From NCBI GenBank assembly GCA_951213105.1, contig OX578146.1, positions 115,854,551 to 115,918,550 of the forward strand: DNA of 64,000 bases, written 5' to 3'. Source of the stretch: Amaurobius ferox (Eukaryota; Arthropoda; Arachnida; Araneae; Amaurobiidae). Shown here one piece after another: positions 34,421 through 45,605 of this stretch. Positions within the stretch are counted from its first letter, which is position 1. Each line of letters opens with the position of its first letter. The notes under the pieces were generated by a model. That model made no database searches and was not told the origin of the DNA. It saw only the letters and a list, made by a program, of their open reading frames with translations. A program made the translations under genes and the position numbers.

Positions 34421-35411
34421 AAGACATATTTTAAATTGTAAAATTAGAAAACCTATAAATTAAATGTACTTAGCGTATGATCAGCTGTTTATAACATCTT
34501 CTTCAAAATCAGAATTGAAACAATGACCATATGGTTGCCATCTAATATAACTTATCGAAACATTGATAAATTTATCTTTACCTGATCACAACCAAATAAT
34601 ATTTTGTGACACATATAAATAGCACAAACGAATCAATATTGAAAAAACGTAAGTGAAAGCTATATCGCCATTGGTAAAAATACTTTTCTTTGATAAAATC
34701 GTCTTATATAAAAGGCAAATGCATAGTTTCGAAATTTCGTTCCTCTCTCGCTATGTGTTTTCTATTTCAAAATAAAATGATATTTGACCAAAGAAATGGT
34801 TTTGTCAAAAGCAATTTGTTGGAAATAATGCAGCCTTATGGTATATTGAGCGTCTTTCGGAAGCAGGGGATGCTTTAAAAGTTCTTAACTTGAATAAAGC
34901 ACTCTTAACTTAAATTTAAGCCATTTGCTATCATGGCAAATTTCTTGTTATTTGGGGATATCACTGTTGAAAGAAAGTTATAAAATAAAGTGAGGAAATG
35001 TGTCTTACTTCGAATTTTGTATAAAACGAGTTTGGCGTTTCTTTTATAATGGGAAACTCTATCTCATTTCCTGCGAATTGGGAAACTCAAACTTCCTTTT
35101 GTAGCTGATATGTAATCATGCATTTACGTCCACTCATAAAAACATATTACTTTTACTTATTCTTATACTAGTCGCACCCGTGTAGAGTATCTGTGCTCTA
35201 TGCATATGTAACATTTTTAACGACAGATATCTGAAAATAACATTTTTATTGGCTCCAAATATTTCATTTCTCTTTTTGACTGAGACATATTTTATATTTT
35301 CTAAGCTTCATTTCTCATTCAATAGCCTCATCAATAGTTTTATTGCCTTTCTACATGCATTATAAGAAACTACATCAGTACATTTATTTTCGTTTTAACT
35401 ATATATATCTA
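34421..35411. other. Intergenic stretch
   Basis: No gene or repeat identified. Confidence 0.45.
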
Positions 35412-35470
35412 CAAAATTAAGCCGTCAGTTACAAAAAAATAAGCCGTCCGTTACAAAAAAATAAGCCGTT
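35412..35470 (+). repeat. 22-bp tandem repeat, about 2.6 units
   Basis: AAAAAAATAAGCCGTCCGTT + AC units; the first copy reads AAATTAAGCCGTCAGTTAC. Confidence 0.85.
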
Positions 35471-36085
35471 TCCAATGCTCGCACAGGTTCTACTCATAAA
35501 ATTTATATCAGCATGTATGGAATATTTAAGCAAATTAATTTCACCAGCTTTCATTTGTTGGAATTAACGGCATAGGGCGATCAAACACCCGTAAATTCCT
35601 CCTTAACGGCAAGGGAATAAAATGAGGGAAAAAATCAAAGAGGAAGAAACAAGAGATACAGTTGTCTAGCAATAAAGTCTGATACCCCTTTAGCCGCCTC
35701 AGTTATGAGTAAGTTAGTATTGGATTTAAGCTCAGACAAAGCAGATCGCTGAAGTGGGAAACATTTGGATTTGCAATTAAAATTGTTCAAACTTATTAAT
35801 TGCCAATATGATATCTTCAGTTATTTCAAAAGTCTATAATCCCACACTCTTTCTCAAGGCGCTGCATAAATTGAATCAGCGTTTTACCTAAAGAAAATTC
35901 TTAATTCACATTGAACACTATTGGCAATTTATACTTTGGGAGGGGGTGGTCCGGATGCATCTCGGATAGAAAATTTTGGAAATTTCTAAGATAGAAATAT
36001 GGGTAGTTTAGTAATATTATAAAATATCCCAAATTTAGAATCTCAGGGGTCGAGGGAGAAGTACCGAACTTCTTTAGAAAACTTC
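35471..36085. other. Intergenic stretch
   Basis: No supported feature. Confidence 0.45.
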
Positions 36086-36126
36086 TAATCCAGACTTGTC
36101 TGAGTAGAATAGACAAGTCTGGATTA
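36086..36126. other. Perfect 16-bp hairpin
   Basis: TAATCCAGACTTGTCT, a 9-base loop (GAGTAGAAT), then AGACAAGTCTGGATTA. The stem has no mismatch and is unusual for its surroundings. It is not part of a larger inverted repeat. It could be a tiny snap-back duplication or a hairpin RNA; nothing here decides. Confidence 0.8.
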
Positions 36127-36829
36127 TGATGAAGTTTCATATTTAAATTTACCAAATGTTCTAAAATTAATTTTAAAAAAAAATAAATATTAATACTTAT
36201 TGAAATAGTTTACGGTAATAAAATATGAGCTGAGCATATTTGAATGGGCAGCAAAAATATTTTTATTAAATATTTTAATATGTATTTTCTAGAATTTGAA
36301 CAGCTTTGTATGGAGCGTTAAGAATTACTATAGGAAAAATGTTAAATAGTCGTTTAATTCACTCTTATTTCTCTTTTTGGAAATGGATCATTATTCATAC
36401 ATACAAAACGTGTTGTTTTCACCAAAACTTAGAAAAGGAAAATCTTTTAATCAGAACTCTCCAATTTTAGACGCCATTAAAATAAACATATTTAATCATT
36501 ATGAAAAAATATATATACGATAAATCCTAGCGGTAAAGCTGCAAGCATTTTAATAATACATAAATTGTGCACTACTGCACGCTAATACATATTCTGAATG
36601 CAGCAGATTAACAGATTAACCACCTATAGGCACCGACCCGAAGGTTTGCAGTAATTACAGCCTATGGTGGAGGAATATCTGCCAAAACCAGAAATTAAAA
36701 CTTAATGCCAAGATAAAATTGATAAACAATTATATACAATATGCTTGTCTATACTAGATACAGATAGTATTTCACAAATATTTCACATCCATAAATTCTT
36801 ATGTGCAGAACTGTTTCAAATAGGAGCAA
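36127..36829. other. Intergenic stretch
   Basis: No gene. A weak hairpin, CCACCTATAGGC (36620) with GCCTATGGTGG (36660), is present. Confidence 0.4.
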
Positions 36830-36965
36830 CTATATATATAAAAATATTTCTAAAATTGGTTAGCAACTATATATATAAAAATATTTCTAAAATTGGTTAT
36901 TACATATACAAAATCAAACGAATAATTTTCAAAGATATATACATATATATACATATATACAAAAC
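36830..36965 (+). repeat. AT-rich tandem and TA microsatellite
   Basis: Two ~37-bp units of ACTATATATATAAAAATATT + TCTAAAATTGGTTAG..., followed by (TATACA)n-type sequence. Confidence 0.8.
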
Positions 36966-37183
36966 TACTTATGCAAACATACATACAGACCTATATATAC
37001 AACATTTACATACAAATCTCAGAGATTACCATGGCTTTCAATACTATATTGATACATACAATGATTAAACCAAATGTGAATTTAAAATTAATTTGATTGC
37101 AGTAATTATAAAAAGATTTAGAAGTACTATAGATAAATATGTAATAAACAGTGAGCTAATGTGTGGTGGTTACCAGTAATAAT

Positions 37184-38047
37184 TCACAGGATATGTTCGT
37201 TTTCCTCTAGGAATTGAATTATAGTTTTTATTCTCTGTTTAGCCCAGTTATTACCCAGAAGGTTTTCGGCAAATATTGGCATATGTTGTCTACTGGGCCT
37301 TTTAAGGTGATAGTTCTTTGTAAGTTCGCAATCAAATACAAAATGTTTCGGAGATCCTATTTCACCACAAATACAGTTTTCGGTGTCTTTCTTTTGGATT
37401 TTGTAAAGATAGGTTGGGAAACAGCCATGCCCTGAGAAAAACTGTACCAATTCTCTGCTGCAAATCAGTTGCTCTTGAGATACTCTGGGAAAATAGTTGA
37501 ATGTTTCTCTTCCTTTCTCACTTTCATTCCACTGCTGTTGCCACTCTTTTATGGTATTAATATTCAGATGTGACCTTAGCGATGAACAGGGATATGGTAA
37601 GTTTGTACTCGGAACAGAGATATCTGACGTCGCCTCAAAAGCTAAACAGTCTGCAACTTCATTTCCCAGATCACCCGAGTGACCTTTAACCCATCCTATA
37701 AAAAACTTTTGATGGATGCTGTTGGTTATGATAGTTACAATTTGATGAGCTATTGGATTCTTCGTTTGATATTGTTTAAGAGTTTCGATACTCGATAGAC
37801 TGTCAGAGTAAATAATGAAATTCTTATGCAAACTTTTGGTAGCCCAAAATACAGCTTCCTTTATTGCGAGCAGCTCTGCCTGGAAGACGCTATTTTCATA
37901 GTGCAGACGAGTTGACCACTTATGAACACACATGCCATCGTAAAAAGCACAGTAGGCTGATGCTGTTCCAGAATCAGTTCTAGAGCCATCTGTATAAATA
38001 ATTATGTAATTAGATCTGAATGCAGCAATACGAAATTGGTTTCTAAC
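37184..38047 (-). pseudogene. 5'-truncated non-LTR retrotransposon: RNase H domain and C-terminus
   Basis: An open frame of 287 residues on the minus strand, bounded upstream by an in-frame TAG, encodes the C-terminal part of a LINE ORF2. RNase H signatures are complete: YTDGSRTDSGTA (Asp20), AELLAIKEA (Glu58), IYSDSLSSIE (Asp82) and GHSGDLGNEVAD (His123, Asp133), numbering from the first residue after the stop. Near the end is a cysteine cluster, CICGEIGSPKHFVFDC. This arrangement, an RNase H after the reverse transcriptase, is known from I/Jockey-type arthropod elements. Endonuclease and reverse transcriptase are absent, as expected for 5' truncation. It could not move by itself, though the RNase H residues are intact. 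Confidence 0.8.
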
Positions 38048-38293
38048 CTACAACATCAAGAAGTTTATCTACGTAATTCTATCGTTTTATCTTTTTAATC
38101 ATTTATAAGTCGCCAATATTCTATCGCGTTTCAATCTTAGGTGCGTCTTTAAACCTCTCAACAAAATTAATTTCTGTATCTTAAAAACCCTGATTCTGGC
38201 TTGAATCCTTGGGGTATTTATCGCATTTCATACGATTGCAGTTTTGATTATGTTGCTCAAACAAATAGAGGTCTTAAATTTCGTATATTATGT
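38048..38293. other. Stretch between the LINE fragment and the Tc1 element
   Basis: On the minus strand there is a ~40-codon open run (NTPRIQARIRVFKIQKLILL onward) ending in TGA at about 38108. It may be an upstream scrap of the same LINE in a shifted frame, but I cannot recognise it. Confidence 0.3.
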
Positions 38294-39619
38294 ACAGTAT
38301 TGTGGCAATTAATTGAGAAATGTCATTTTTTTCGTTTTATCACACGTAAGCTTAGGAAGAAGCACTCCAAATTAGCTCAGAGTTCAAATTGCAGTTATTA
38401 TCAAAGTGGCAGGTGTTCCTATGCACCTGGTAAGTAGCAGGTGTTCAAATTCCTCCGCCAGGTGGCAGGTGTTCCGCAGTGGTAGTTTCTCAGTTGTTGC
38501 GGGGCTCATTAGCGTCATGGATATCAGCGCGGAAACACATGCTAAAGTGATTGCGCTTAGAGAACACACTTCTAAGACGTTCGAGGAAATAAGTAAAATA
38601 TGTGGAGTGAGTACAGTAAGTGTCGGGAGGATCTGGAAGCGGTTTCAGGAAACAGGAAATGCTGGAACCAACCGCTCTGGAAGATGCGGCCGAAAAAGAT
38701 CAACTTCGACTCGTGACGATAAAACTTTACATCGAATGAGTGTTAAAAATCCTCGATTAACCAGTTTTGACCTGTCTAAGTCCATGGTGGCAGCTGGTGT
38801 TGATATTGCACCTTCAACAGTGCGATACAGGCTGTTAGAACGCGGACGGAAAGCACGTCGACCGTACAAGAAGCAGCTTCTGACGCTTCGCATAAAGAAA
38901 AAAAGGTTGGAATGGGCACGGAAATACAAAACATGGACTGAGAAGAACTGGGAGAAAGTTCTCTTTTCTGACGAAACACATTTTGTGGTTCAGGGATTTA
39001 GATCTATGTTCGTGAGAAGGAGCAAAGGAGAACCTCTCAATCAGCACCACATCAATCAAGCACCCAAGCATCCGCCCAAAAAGATGTTTTGGGGTTGTTT
39101 CAGCGTTTTGGGGACAGAATCTCTTGTTCCCGTAGAGGGAATGATGAACAGTGCCAGTTACGAAGTCATATTGACCCGAAAAGTGCTTCCAACCATGGAT
39201 AAACTGTGGCCGAACGGAGATTGCGTTTTCCAACAAGGCAGCGCACCATGTCACACTTCGAAGCGAATCAAAAATTTCTGCTCGAAAAAAAAAATTACCG
39301 TACTGGATTGGCCCGGGAATTCACCAGACTTGAATCCCATAGAAAATTTGTGGGCTATTGTCAAAAAACGGCTTCACAAATTTGACTGTACGACGATGGA
39401 CAAGCTAATTTCGGCCGTTATTGACATATGGTTCAGAGACGTTGAAATTAAAACTACATGTGCTAGTCAAGTACATTCCATGCCTAAACGTGTCTGTGAT
39501 GTTATAAAGTCTCGGGGAGGTCATATCACTTATTAGTTTTAAATGTATCCATAGAAAACTTGAATAAAACTGAATTTTATAAAAAAAACTGCATTTCTCA
39601 ATTAATTGCCACAATACTG
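38294..39619 (+). mobile_element. Near-complete Tc1-type DNA transposon
   Basis: A 1326-bp element flanked by TA (38292-93 and 39620-21). The inverted ends are about 30 bp, CAGTATTGTGGCAATTAATT on the left and AATTAATTGCCACAATACTG on the right, almost perfect. It holds one transposase gene. Upstream of the start codon the 5' region contains repeated GTGGCAGGTGTTCC words (38406-38480). Well-kept ends and an open frame point to a fairly recent insertion. Confidence 0.93.
38517..39536 (+). CDS. Tc1-type transposase, DD34E family, second Asp replaced by Gly
   Basis: It encodes 339 residues, the normal length for Tc1 transposases, which cut and paste the element at TA sites in the nucleus. The start at 38517 (MDISAETHAKV) is chosen because it gives family length; the frame stays open upstream without resemblance. 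Residues ~5-45 form a first helix-turn-helix (FEEISKICGVSTVSVGRIWK), followed by a GR-rich linker (SGRCGRKRS, ~54-62) and a second helix-turn-helix (~80-112). The catalytic domain has FSDETHF (Asp152), WGCFS (~192-196), FQQGSAPCHTS and SPDLNPIENLW (Glu276). Family members have QQDSAPCHTS; here codon 241 is GGC (39237-39239) instead of GAC, removing the second catalytic Asp. The spacing to Glu276 is the expected 34. The protein may bind its ends but should not catalyse transposition. Confidence 0.93.
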   Translation: MDISAETHAKVIALREHTSKTFEEISKICGVSTVSVGRIWKRFQETGNAGTNRSGRCGRKRSTSTRDDKTLHRMSVKNPRLTSFDLSKSMVAAGVDIAPSTVRYRLLERGRKARRPYKKQLLTLRIKKKRLEWARKYKTWTEKNWEKVLFSDETHFVVQGFRSMFVRRSKGEPLNQHHINQAPKHPPKKMFWGCFSVLGTESLVPVEGMMNSASYEVILTRKVLPTMDKLWPNGDCVFQQGSAPCHTSKRIKNFCSKKKITVLDWPGNSPDLNPIENLWAIVKKRLHKFDCTTMDKLISAVIDIWFRDVEIKTTCASQVHSMPKRVCDVIKSRGGHITY

Positions 39620-39621
39620 TA

Positions 39622-40059
39622 TCACATGAGCTATATTTCTAAACATGGCATAACTATTGATATATGAAATATCTTATAAGAGTGAGTTAGTAAGATTTAA
39701 GCTCTTCAATTGCTGAACATTCCTGGAATTTATCTTTTAAATTTTTTTATAAGCTAGGATCATTCTTTCTCCTAATTCCATTTTTGAATAGAACTTTCTT
39801 GAAATTTTTTCGATTGCTTCATAGTCAAGCTACTTTATTAACGATAATTGTCCTTGCTTATTTTCTGCATGAAAATCTCTTATTTTATATTCGTTTGCTT
39901 ACTTCTTACTTGTTTCGGTAATTTTCTTTCCGCTCCCTGAATTTTTGTTTTTGAAAAAGTATTTTTGACGATGTTTCAGTTTTTGTAGTTTCCAAAATCA
40001 ATTACTTCTTTGAATTTTTGTTCTACTTATTATTCGCTTTCGTTTAGAAACTGTTACTT
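39622..40059. other. Intergenic stretch
   Basis: No gene supported. Confidence 0.45.
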
Positions 40060-40450
40060 TTACCGCTGGTTTGAACAACTCAGATAGCTTCCGAAACCGG
40101 TAAGTTGCCTTTTTTAATTTAGTAGAACATTTCTGTTCATAATTTTACTCACTGAACAAGCTTTTTCAGTCATTTATTAGACTTTCCTTTTACTCTTTAG
40201 TATTTTGCTGTTCATACATAGTGCCCTACCACTTGTCCCTTCCCCCTTAGTTTGTCTCTTTATTTTTCTTCTCTCACCGTTAGCAATATCTTTCTCCTGC
40301 TTCTGCTACGTTTGCTGTACTTGCATCAGTCACCGGTCTATCTCTAACAAATGAATGTTTCCCTTCTTTTATGCTCTGACGAAGAAGGCCATTTCTTGCC
40401 TCCGAAACCATTCCACGCTATGACTAGTGTGTTGCAAGTTGCTTGTATTA
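40060..40450 (+). repeat. Dispersed repeat with CTGAnGA...GAAAC motif, copy 2
   Basis: It contains CTCAGATAGCTTCCGAAACC near 40080, then CATCAGTCACCGGTCTATCT, CTCTGACGAAGAAGGC and GCCTCCGAAACCATTCC. These match, in order, the minus-strand repeat at 13260-13440. The first motif resembles the tandem units at 5190-5640 read on the minus strand. Confidence 0.5.
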
Positions 40451-40968
40451 AAGTTATTTTACTTTCATAATAATTATGCTATATTTCCATCTATTGAATT
40501 TCGTCAAAAACTTATTACATTCATTAGCAATTACATCTATTTTAACGTTACTGATATCATATAAATCTTTTCAACCCTTATCGTATGATTGGCTCGTATT
40601 CATTCTATCCTGTCAAACATGCAATAGTATAAATGCAGAGGCCTTCCAGTTCGCGGAACCCATTGAGAGGTTCTGTACGCATTCTGATTCATCTATTACT
40701 CGAAGAAAGTATTGAATGAATTCTGTCATTCACGGGGAATACTTTGATTGACTCCTTCTGCCCAGATGTAACTGAACCACAATAATTTTCTGAATTCTCT
40801 TATACTCGATGCCAATACAATGTAGGTTATATACAGAATTCGTAGTCCTTAAGGAGTGGGGAAATCATTACTAACAGCTAAAATTCATTAATTGTTAAGC
40901 CTAATTTAAATATTTACAACTTTTTTTTAAAATAAAATGATGTTTTTATATTTATACATTAAAAAAAA
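40451..40968. other. Intergenic stretch
   Basis: No supported feature. Confidence 0.4.
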
Positions 40969-41736
40969 TCTGATGTGGGCAACACATGACTTTCCTTATA
41001 TAATGTAATGAATTTACTACTTTTACAATAAAAAAATAGGTTTTTCTTATAGTAGATACGAATATTCTTTCCAAGACAGTGAATTTTCGACAATTAGTCG
41101 TCATTTTCATTGATTTAGCGTCATTTTTATCCATTTGGCGAGCTTTTCGTTAATCTGGCAACATTTCAAAAAGTCGCCAAGTTGGCGACATTCCGCCAAA
41201 TTCGCCGCCAAAATCTCGCCAAGCGTTGTTATGTACTACGAAATAAGTTATTCTTACAGCCGATAAATGACTATTGGCGTCCAAATACAAAAGTGTTACT
41301 CAGAGTATCTTTTTTCATGAATGGAACGAGCTAGATCCACGAGAATGATGTCACCCAATTTATCGCATGGTATTACATATGAAAAGTGAACATGTTTATC
41401 AATAGGAATTTTTTTTTTATTTTATATGACTTTTATTTGATATTTTTTTTTTAAATGTACAATATCCCAAAACGGCTCGTGTTAGCGTTCTAAAATTTAT
41501 GTCAATCGTTTTCTAATGAAAAATTACATAAGAAATGTCTATTTGCGTAACTTTATTAGTGGTTTTGATTTTTTGACGATTTTTTCAAAATTTCATTCGA
41601 AAATTTAGGGGGCTTCTGAACATTCGATTACGTATAAAAGCAATAGGCTTCCAGTGTTTATGAATTGTGATTTTTGTACCAAATTTGGTTCAAATCGGTC
41701 CATTCGTTCGTCAGCTATCGTCTCCAGAGACCCACT

Positions 41737-41775
<39 letters not shown>

Positions 41776-41929
41776 TTTCACACACAGACACACACACACA
41801 CATCAATTCAAAAATGTTTGATTCGTGATCAGGGATGCTTGAAACGTGCTCTCCCGTCGAAAACTCGAATTCGAATTTTCGACCCCGTCACAATACTTTC
41901 CTTATACATTATGTATATAAGGAAAGTAA
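40969..41929 (+). mobile_element. Rep-A element, copy 2
   Basis: Full-length: TCTGATGTGGGCAACACATG at the start, the palindrome GTCGCCAAGTTGGCGAC at about 41173, (AC)n at 41737-41771 and after, and the terminal hairpin ACTTTCCTTATACATTATG with its inverse ending GGAAAGTAA. Only 153 bp separate it from copy 3 in the same orientation. Confidence 0.8.
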
Positions 41930-42082
41930 AATTGAAACAACTACCGGAATTTTACAAGAAATATTTCTTACAAAATGTTGTGTTCATGCATCATAACTAA
42001 ATTTAGGTAGGTATTGTACAAATACCTTTTGTGCAATATCTTGCAAAATTTGAGTATTATATCTTCATTACATTTTAAAAAA

Positions 42083-43031
42083 TCTGATATGGGCAACACA
42101 TGACTTTCCTTATATAATGTAATGAATTTACTACTTTTACAGTAAAAAAATAGGTTTTTCTTATAGTAGATACTAATATTCTTTCCAAAACATTGAATTT
42201 TCGACAATTAGTCGTCATTTTCATTAATTTAGCATCATTTTTATCCATTTGGCGAGATTTTCATTAATTTGGCAACATTTCAAAAAAGTCGCCAAGTTGG
42301 CGACATTCCGCCAAAATCTCGCCAAGCGTTATGCACTAAGAAAAAAGTTATTCTTACAGCAGATAAATGACTATTGGCGTTCAAATACAAAAGTATTATT
42401 CAAAGTATATTTTTTCTTGAATGGAACGAGCTAGATCCACGAGAATGATGTCACTCAATTTATCGCATGGTATTACATATGAAAAGTGAACATGTTTCTC
42501 AATAGGAATTTTTTTTTTATGTGACATTTTCATAATTTTTTTGAAAAATGTACACTATCTCGAGAACGGTTCATGTTAGCGTTCTAAAATTTATGCCAAT
42601 CGTTTTCTAATGAAAAATTACATAAGAAATGTCTATTTGCGTAACTTTATTAGCGGTTTTGATTTTTTGACGATTTTTTCAAAATTTCATTCGAAAATTT
42701 AGGGGGGTTCTGAACATTTGATTGCGTATAAAAATAATAGGCTTCCAGTGTTTACGGATTGTGATTTTTGTACCAAATTTGGTTCGAATCGGTCCATTCG
42801 TTCGTCAGTTATCGTCTCCACAGACTCACTGACACACACACATACTTTCACACACACACACACACACATACACACACACACACACACATACACACACACA
42901 GACATCACTTCAAAAATGTTTGATTCATGATCAGGGATGCTTGAAACGTGCTCTCCCGTCGAAAACTCGAATTCGAATTTTCGACCCCGTCACAATACTT
43001 TCCTTATACATTATGTATATAAGGAAAGTAA
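42083..43031 (+). mobile_element. Rep-A element, copy 3
   Basis: Full-length, direct repeat of copy 2. The start is TCTGATATGGGCAACACATG, the TTGGCGA cluster with GTCGCCAAGTTGGCGAC at about 42288 is kept, (AC)n lies at 42832-42900, and the 3' hairpin ends GGAAAGTAA. Confidence 0.8.
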
Positions 43032-43306
43032 CTAGAGTGAAAAAAAATGTAGGTTCGGAAAAAATCAGTTTAAAGTTCAAACTTTTCATTTAAATCTACA
43101 TATGTTGTTTCACGAATTTGACTCTAAAATCCCTGCTAATCCATAGAAACCTGTCAAAAGGGCGTATTATCGGGGACAGCCATGCACCTACAATACGCAT
43201 CAAAGTATACAGAAACAATTTTTGACGAATTCAAATGTGCATTATGTAAGAGTTGTTTCTTACATTAATGTTTTTTGTCTTTGAAACTAGTAGACGAGTT
43301 AATATA

Positions 43307-44243
43307 CAGGGTCTTTCAAAAGTCCCAATTGAACTTTAAAAATTCATTAAAAATCGAAAAATCATCACATTGAAGTACGGTTTGTACCATAAGTATTGCT
43401 AGGATGGGTTTTTTTTTTTTTGACGAGGAAAAATTTTGTAGTTTAAAAAATCGCCAATAGGTGGCGCTGAACGCATTGGAAAGACAATTAAAATAACTTA
43501 CTTCACATGTCAAATCGTAGGGCGCGGTAGCCCATTGGTTAGCGCGCTGGAGTTGCACTTGGTAGGCCCGGGTTCGATTCCAGCCACTGCCAAAAACTGC
43601 CGCCGTGTTCACGCGGAGTACGATCACGTTAAACATGTGGGTCCGTAAGTCCTTCCGAGAGGTTGATGGTAGGGGAAGGAGGGTACGGTCTCTGTGGATG
43701 CCTCCCCCACTGGGTTCCGGTCCAAATTGGGTGGCACTTCCCGGCCGTCCAAACAGTTACCTTACACCTCTCTGGTAGGTCGGACGGTCTGGGTCTCAAC
43801 AACAACAATATGTCAAATCGTGTGATAAGCCTAAGTAACCCTGAACAGGTGATAGGACCTTTTCCTTTCTTTAGATTTTTCCTAAATCAGAATTTTCGCA
43901 AAGCATCTGATTCGCCGCTCACGTAATACAGCTTCACTAACAAGACTTTCTCGATCAAAGTTAACATTCTCGCTCTCAGTTTCTTCTTTGCACCGTTTAC
44001 TAATGAATCAAAGTAAGAATCTGCAAAGCACTACAGCCCTTTTATAACAGCCTCATTTACATATTTCTGGAAGATGTATTCGGGTAAGCGCCACTTATAG
44101 GTGATATTTTAAACTACAAAAATTTTTCACGTCAAAAAAGAACCCCGTCCTGGCAATACTTATGGTACAAACCGTACCTCAATGCGATGATTTTTCGATT
44201 TTTAATGAATTTTTAAATTTATACGGACTTTTGAAAGACCCTG
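43307..44243. mobile_element. TA-flanked MITE carrying a nested SINE
   Basis: The ends are CAGGGTCTTTCAAAAGTCC and GGACTTTTGAAAGACCCTG, flanked by TA (43305-06, 44244-45). The inverted arms are about 170 bp (43307-43475 and 44090-44243). The native element is about 630 bp; the rest is the SINE at 43519-43809 and its duplicated target. The interior after the SINE (43830-44080) has no recognisable frame. Confidence 0.85.
43519..43809 (+). mobile_element. tRNA-derived SINE, family 1 (type a)
   Basis: The A box is TAGCCCATTGG (43528) and the B box GGTTCGATTCC (43571). A conserved GC-rich body ends in CTGGGTCTCAACAACAACA. Perfect 12-bp target duplications, ATGTCAAATCGT, flank it (43507-43518 and 43810-43821). 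The head derives from a tRNA and carries the polymerase III promoter; movement would depend on a partner LINE. Confidence 0.95.
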
Positions 44244-44390
44244 TATGTATTTATGCTCTATTTACAAATATTTTATTTATAGCATTTATTGCATCGTTCC
44301 TGATTATGACAGCAATTAACCAATACACATATGCCAAATATATGTCTTCAGTAACAGTTGAAGTGCCGGTTCCTACTCATTTTAGATTGC

Positions 44391-44605
44391 ACAACTTTGT
44401 AATCTGCTTTAAGCGTCTATCTCACTTTGTTGCCGAGTTTATTATCCTGCCTTGTTACATTTTCCGTTAAGGGCCCTGCAATCCTTTTTATTCGATCGGG
44501 TATGATCACGTAATTATAGATAGATCTAACGTGTATACTGATTGACATTTAATTGCAAAGTTATTGGGATACTTCAGAACTTTTCTAGAAACATTGTATA
44601 GTGTA
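44391..44605 (+). repeat. Dispersed repeat, copy 2 (first copy at 18086)
   Basis: A diverged match in the same order and orientation to 18086-18290. Confidence 0.5.
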
Positions 44606-45364
44606 GTTAAGATATCTATAGCGTGTCTCAATTTTTAAAGAAATTCCTGATCTTCTTTTAAAAGATTATTTTTTATTTATGGCGCATACATGCAATGACA
44701 GCAAGAAAACTTGGTAAGTGTCACACGTTTGACCGAATCCGTCCAATGACATAGCCGGTTTCCCATTTCTTGACAGCTTCGTACAACCTGAATTCAATCT
44801 TTAACAAATTTTAAAACGGCTGCGTGGTAAAACAGGATTTTCGGTATTTAAAACTGTTATCAAAATTGTGACGCATAGCAAATTTTGGTGCAGCCCTTGC
44901 TGATATCGTCAATTTCATGCTGACGATTATATAGTAAGCGTGAAACCGATTCATGAATGCTGTTATCAGTACCGTGAGAGCGATGCTAACGTTAGGAACA
45001 GCTCCTATGTTCTATGTGTATAGAGGGAGTGGATCATAAACACAAGCACAGTAAACCTACCGAGCGACAGAGAAGTTAGGGCAAATGGATGTAATTCATA
45101 AGGGCTCGGGCGGCTTGAGAAAACTGGCTAAATAAAAAGTTTATGAAAAAAAGGCATGTAAGGGGGTGCATTGAGACTGTTCCTTTATACCACACAAAAA
45201 CTAGAAATTCTGTCAGCGACACTGATTGGACGTCGCATTTTGGAGATACAAGAGCCGACTATCAGCAAATTTGCTGGCATCAAATAGCAAAACGTGCATT
45301 TATGCGTGCATTCAATGTACTAGATCCACGGAAACGATGCTAATAGTTTATCGCTAAATAATTC
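44606..45364. other. Intergenic stretch
   Basis: No gene or repeat identified. Confidence 0.45.
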
Positions 45365-45368
45365 TTAA

Positions 45369-45601
45369 CCTTTTGCTTACGGGTAGGACAACGCCAATTC
45401 CTAACGAAGAACCTCTCAAAAGACAGATATTTGACATACCCTATCTCAAACAGTTCGACCCCCCTCTGCAGGCATTGGCATCCGTGGACGCCAATGTCTG
45501 CAAAGGGGGATAGATCTATCTGGGATAGGGTATGTCAAATACCTGCCTTTTTGAGAGATTCTTCGTTTGGAATTGACGCTGTACCACCTATAAGCAAAAA
45601 G
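45369..45601. mobile_element. piggyBac-like TTAA MITE, copy 2
   Basis: A 233-bp palindrome flanked by TTAA (45365-68 and 45602-05) with ends CCTTTTGCTTACGGGTAGG and a one-base-different inverse. It is clearly the same family as 33233-33541 but lacks about 76 bp of the centre, including the GCACCTGCTGCAG core. Confidence 0.85.
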
Positions 45602-45605
45602 TTAA

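Noticed and set aside
42699..42908. Val/Cys or Thr/His repeat proteins at the AC/GT microsatellites (also 41605, 17768, 55184)
   Set aside because: They are translations of simple repeats inside Rep-A elements.
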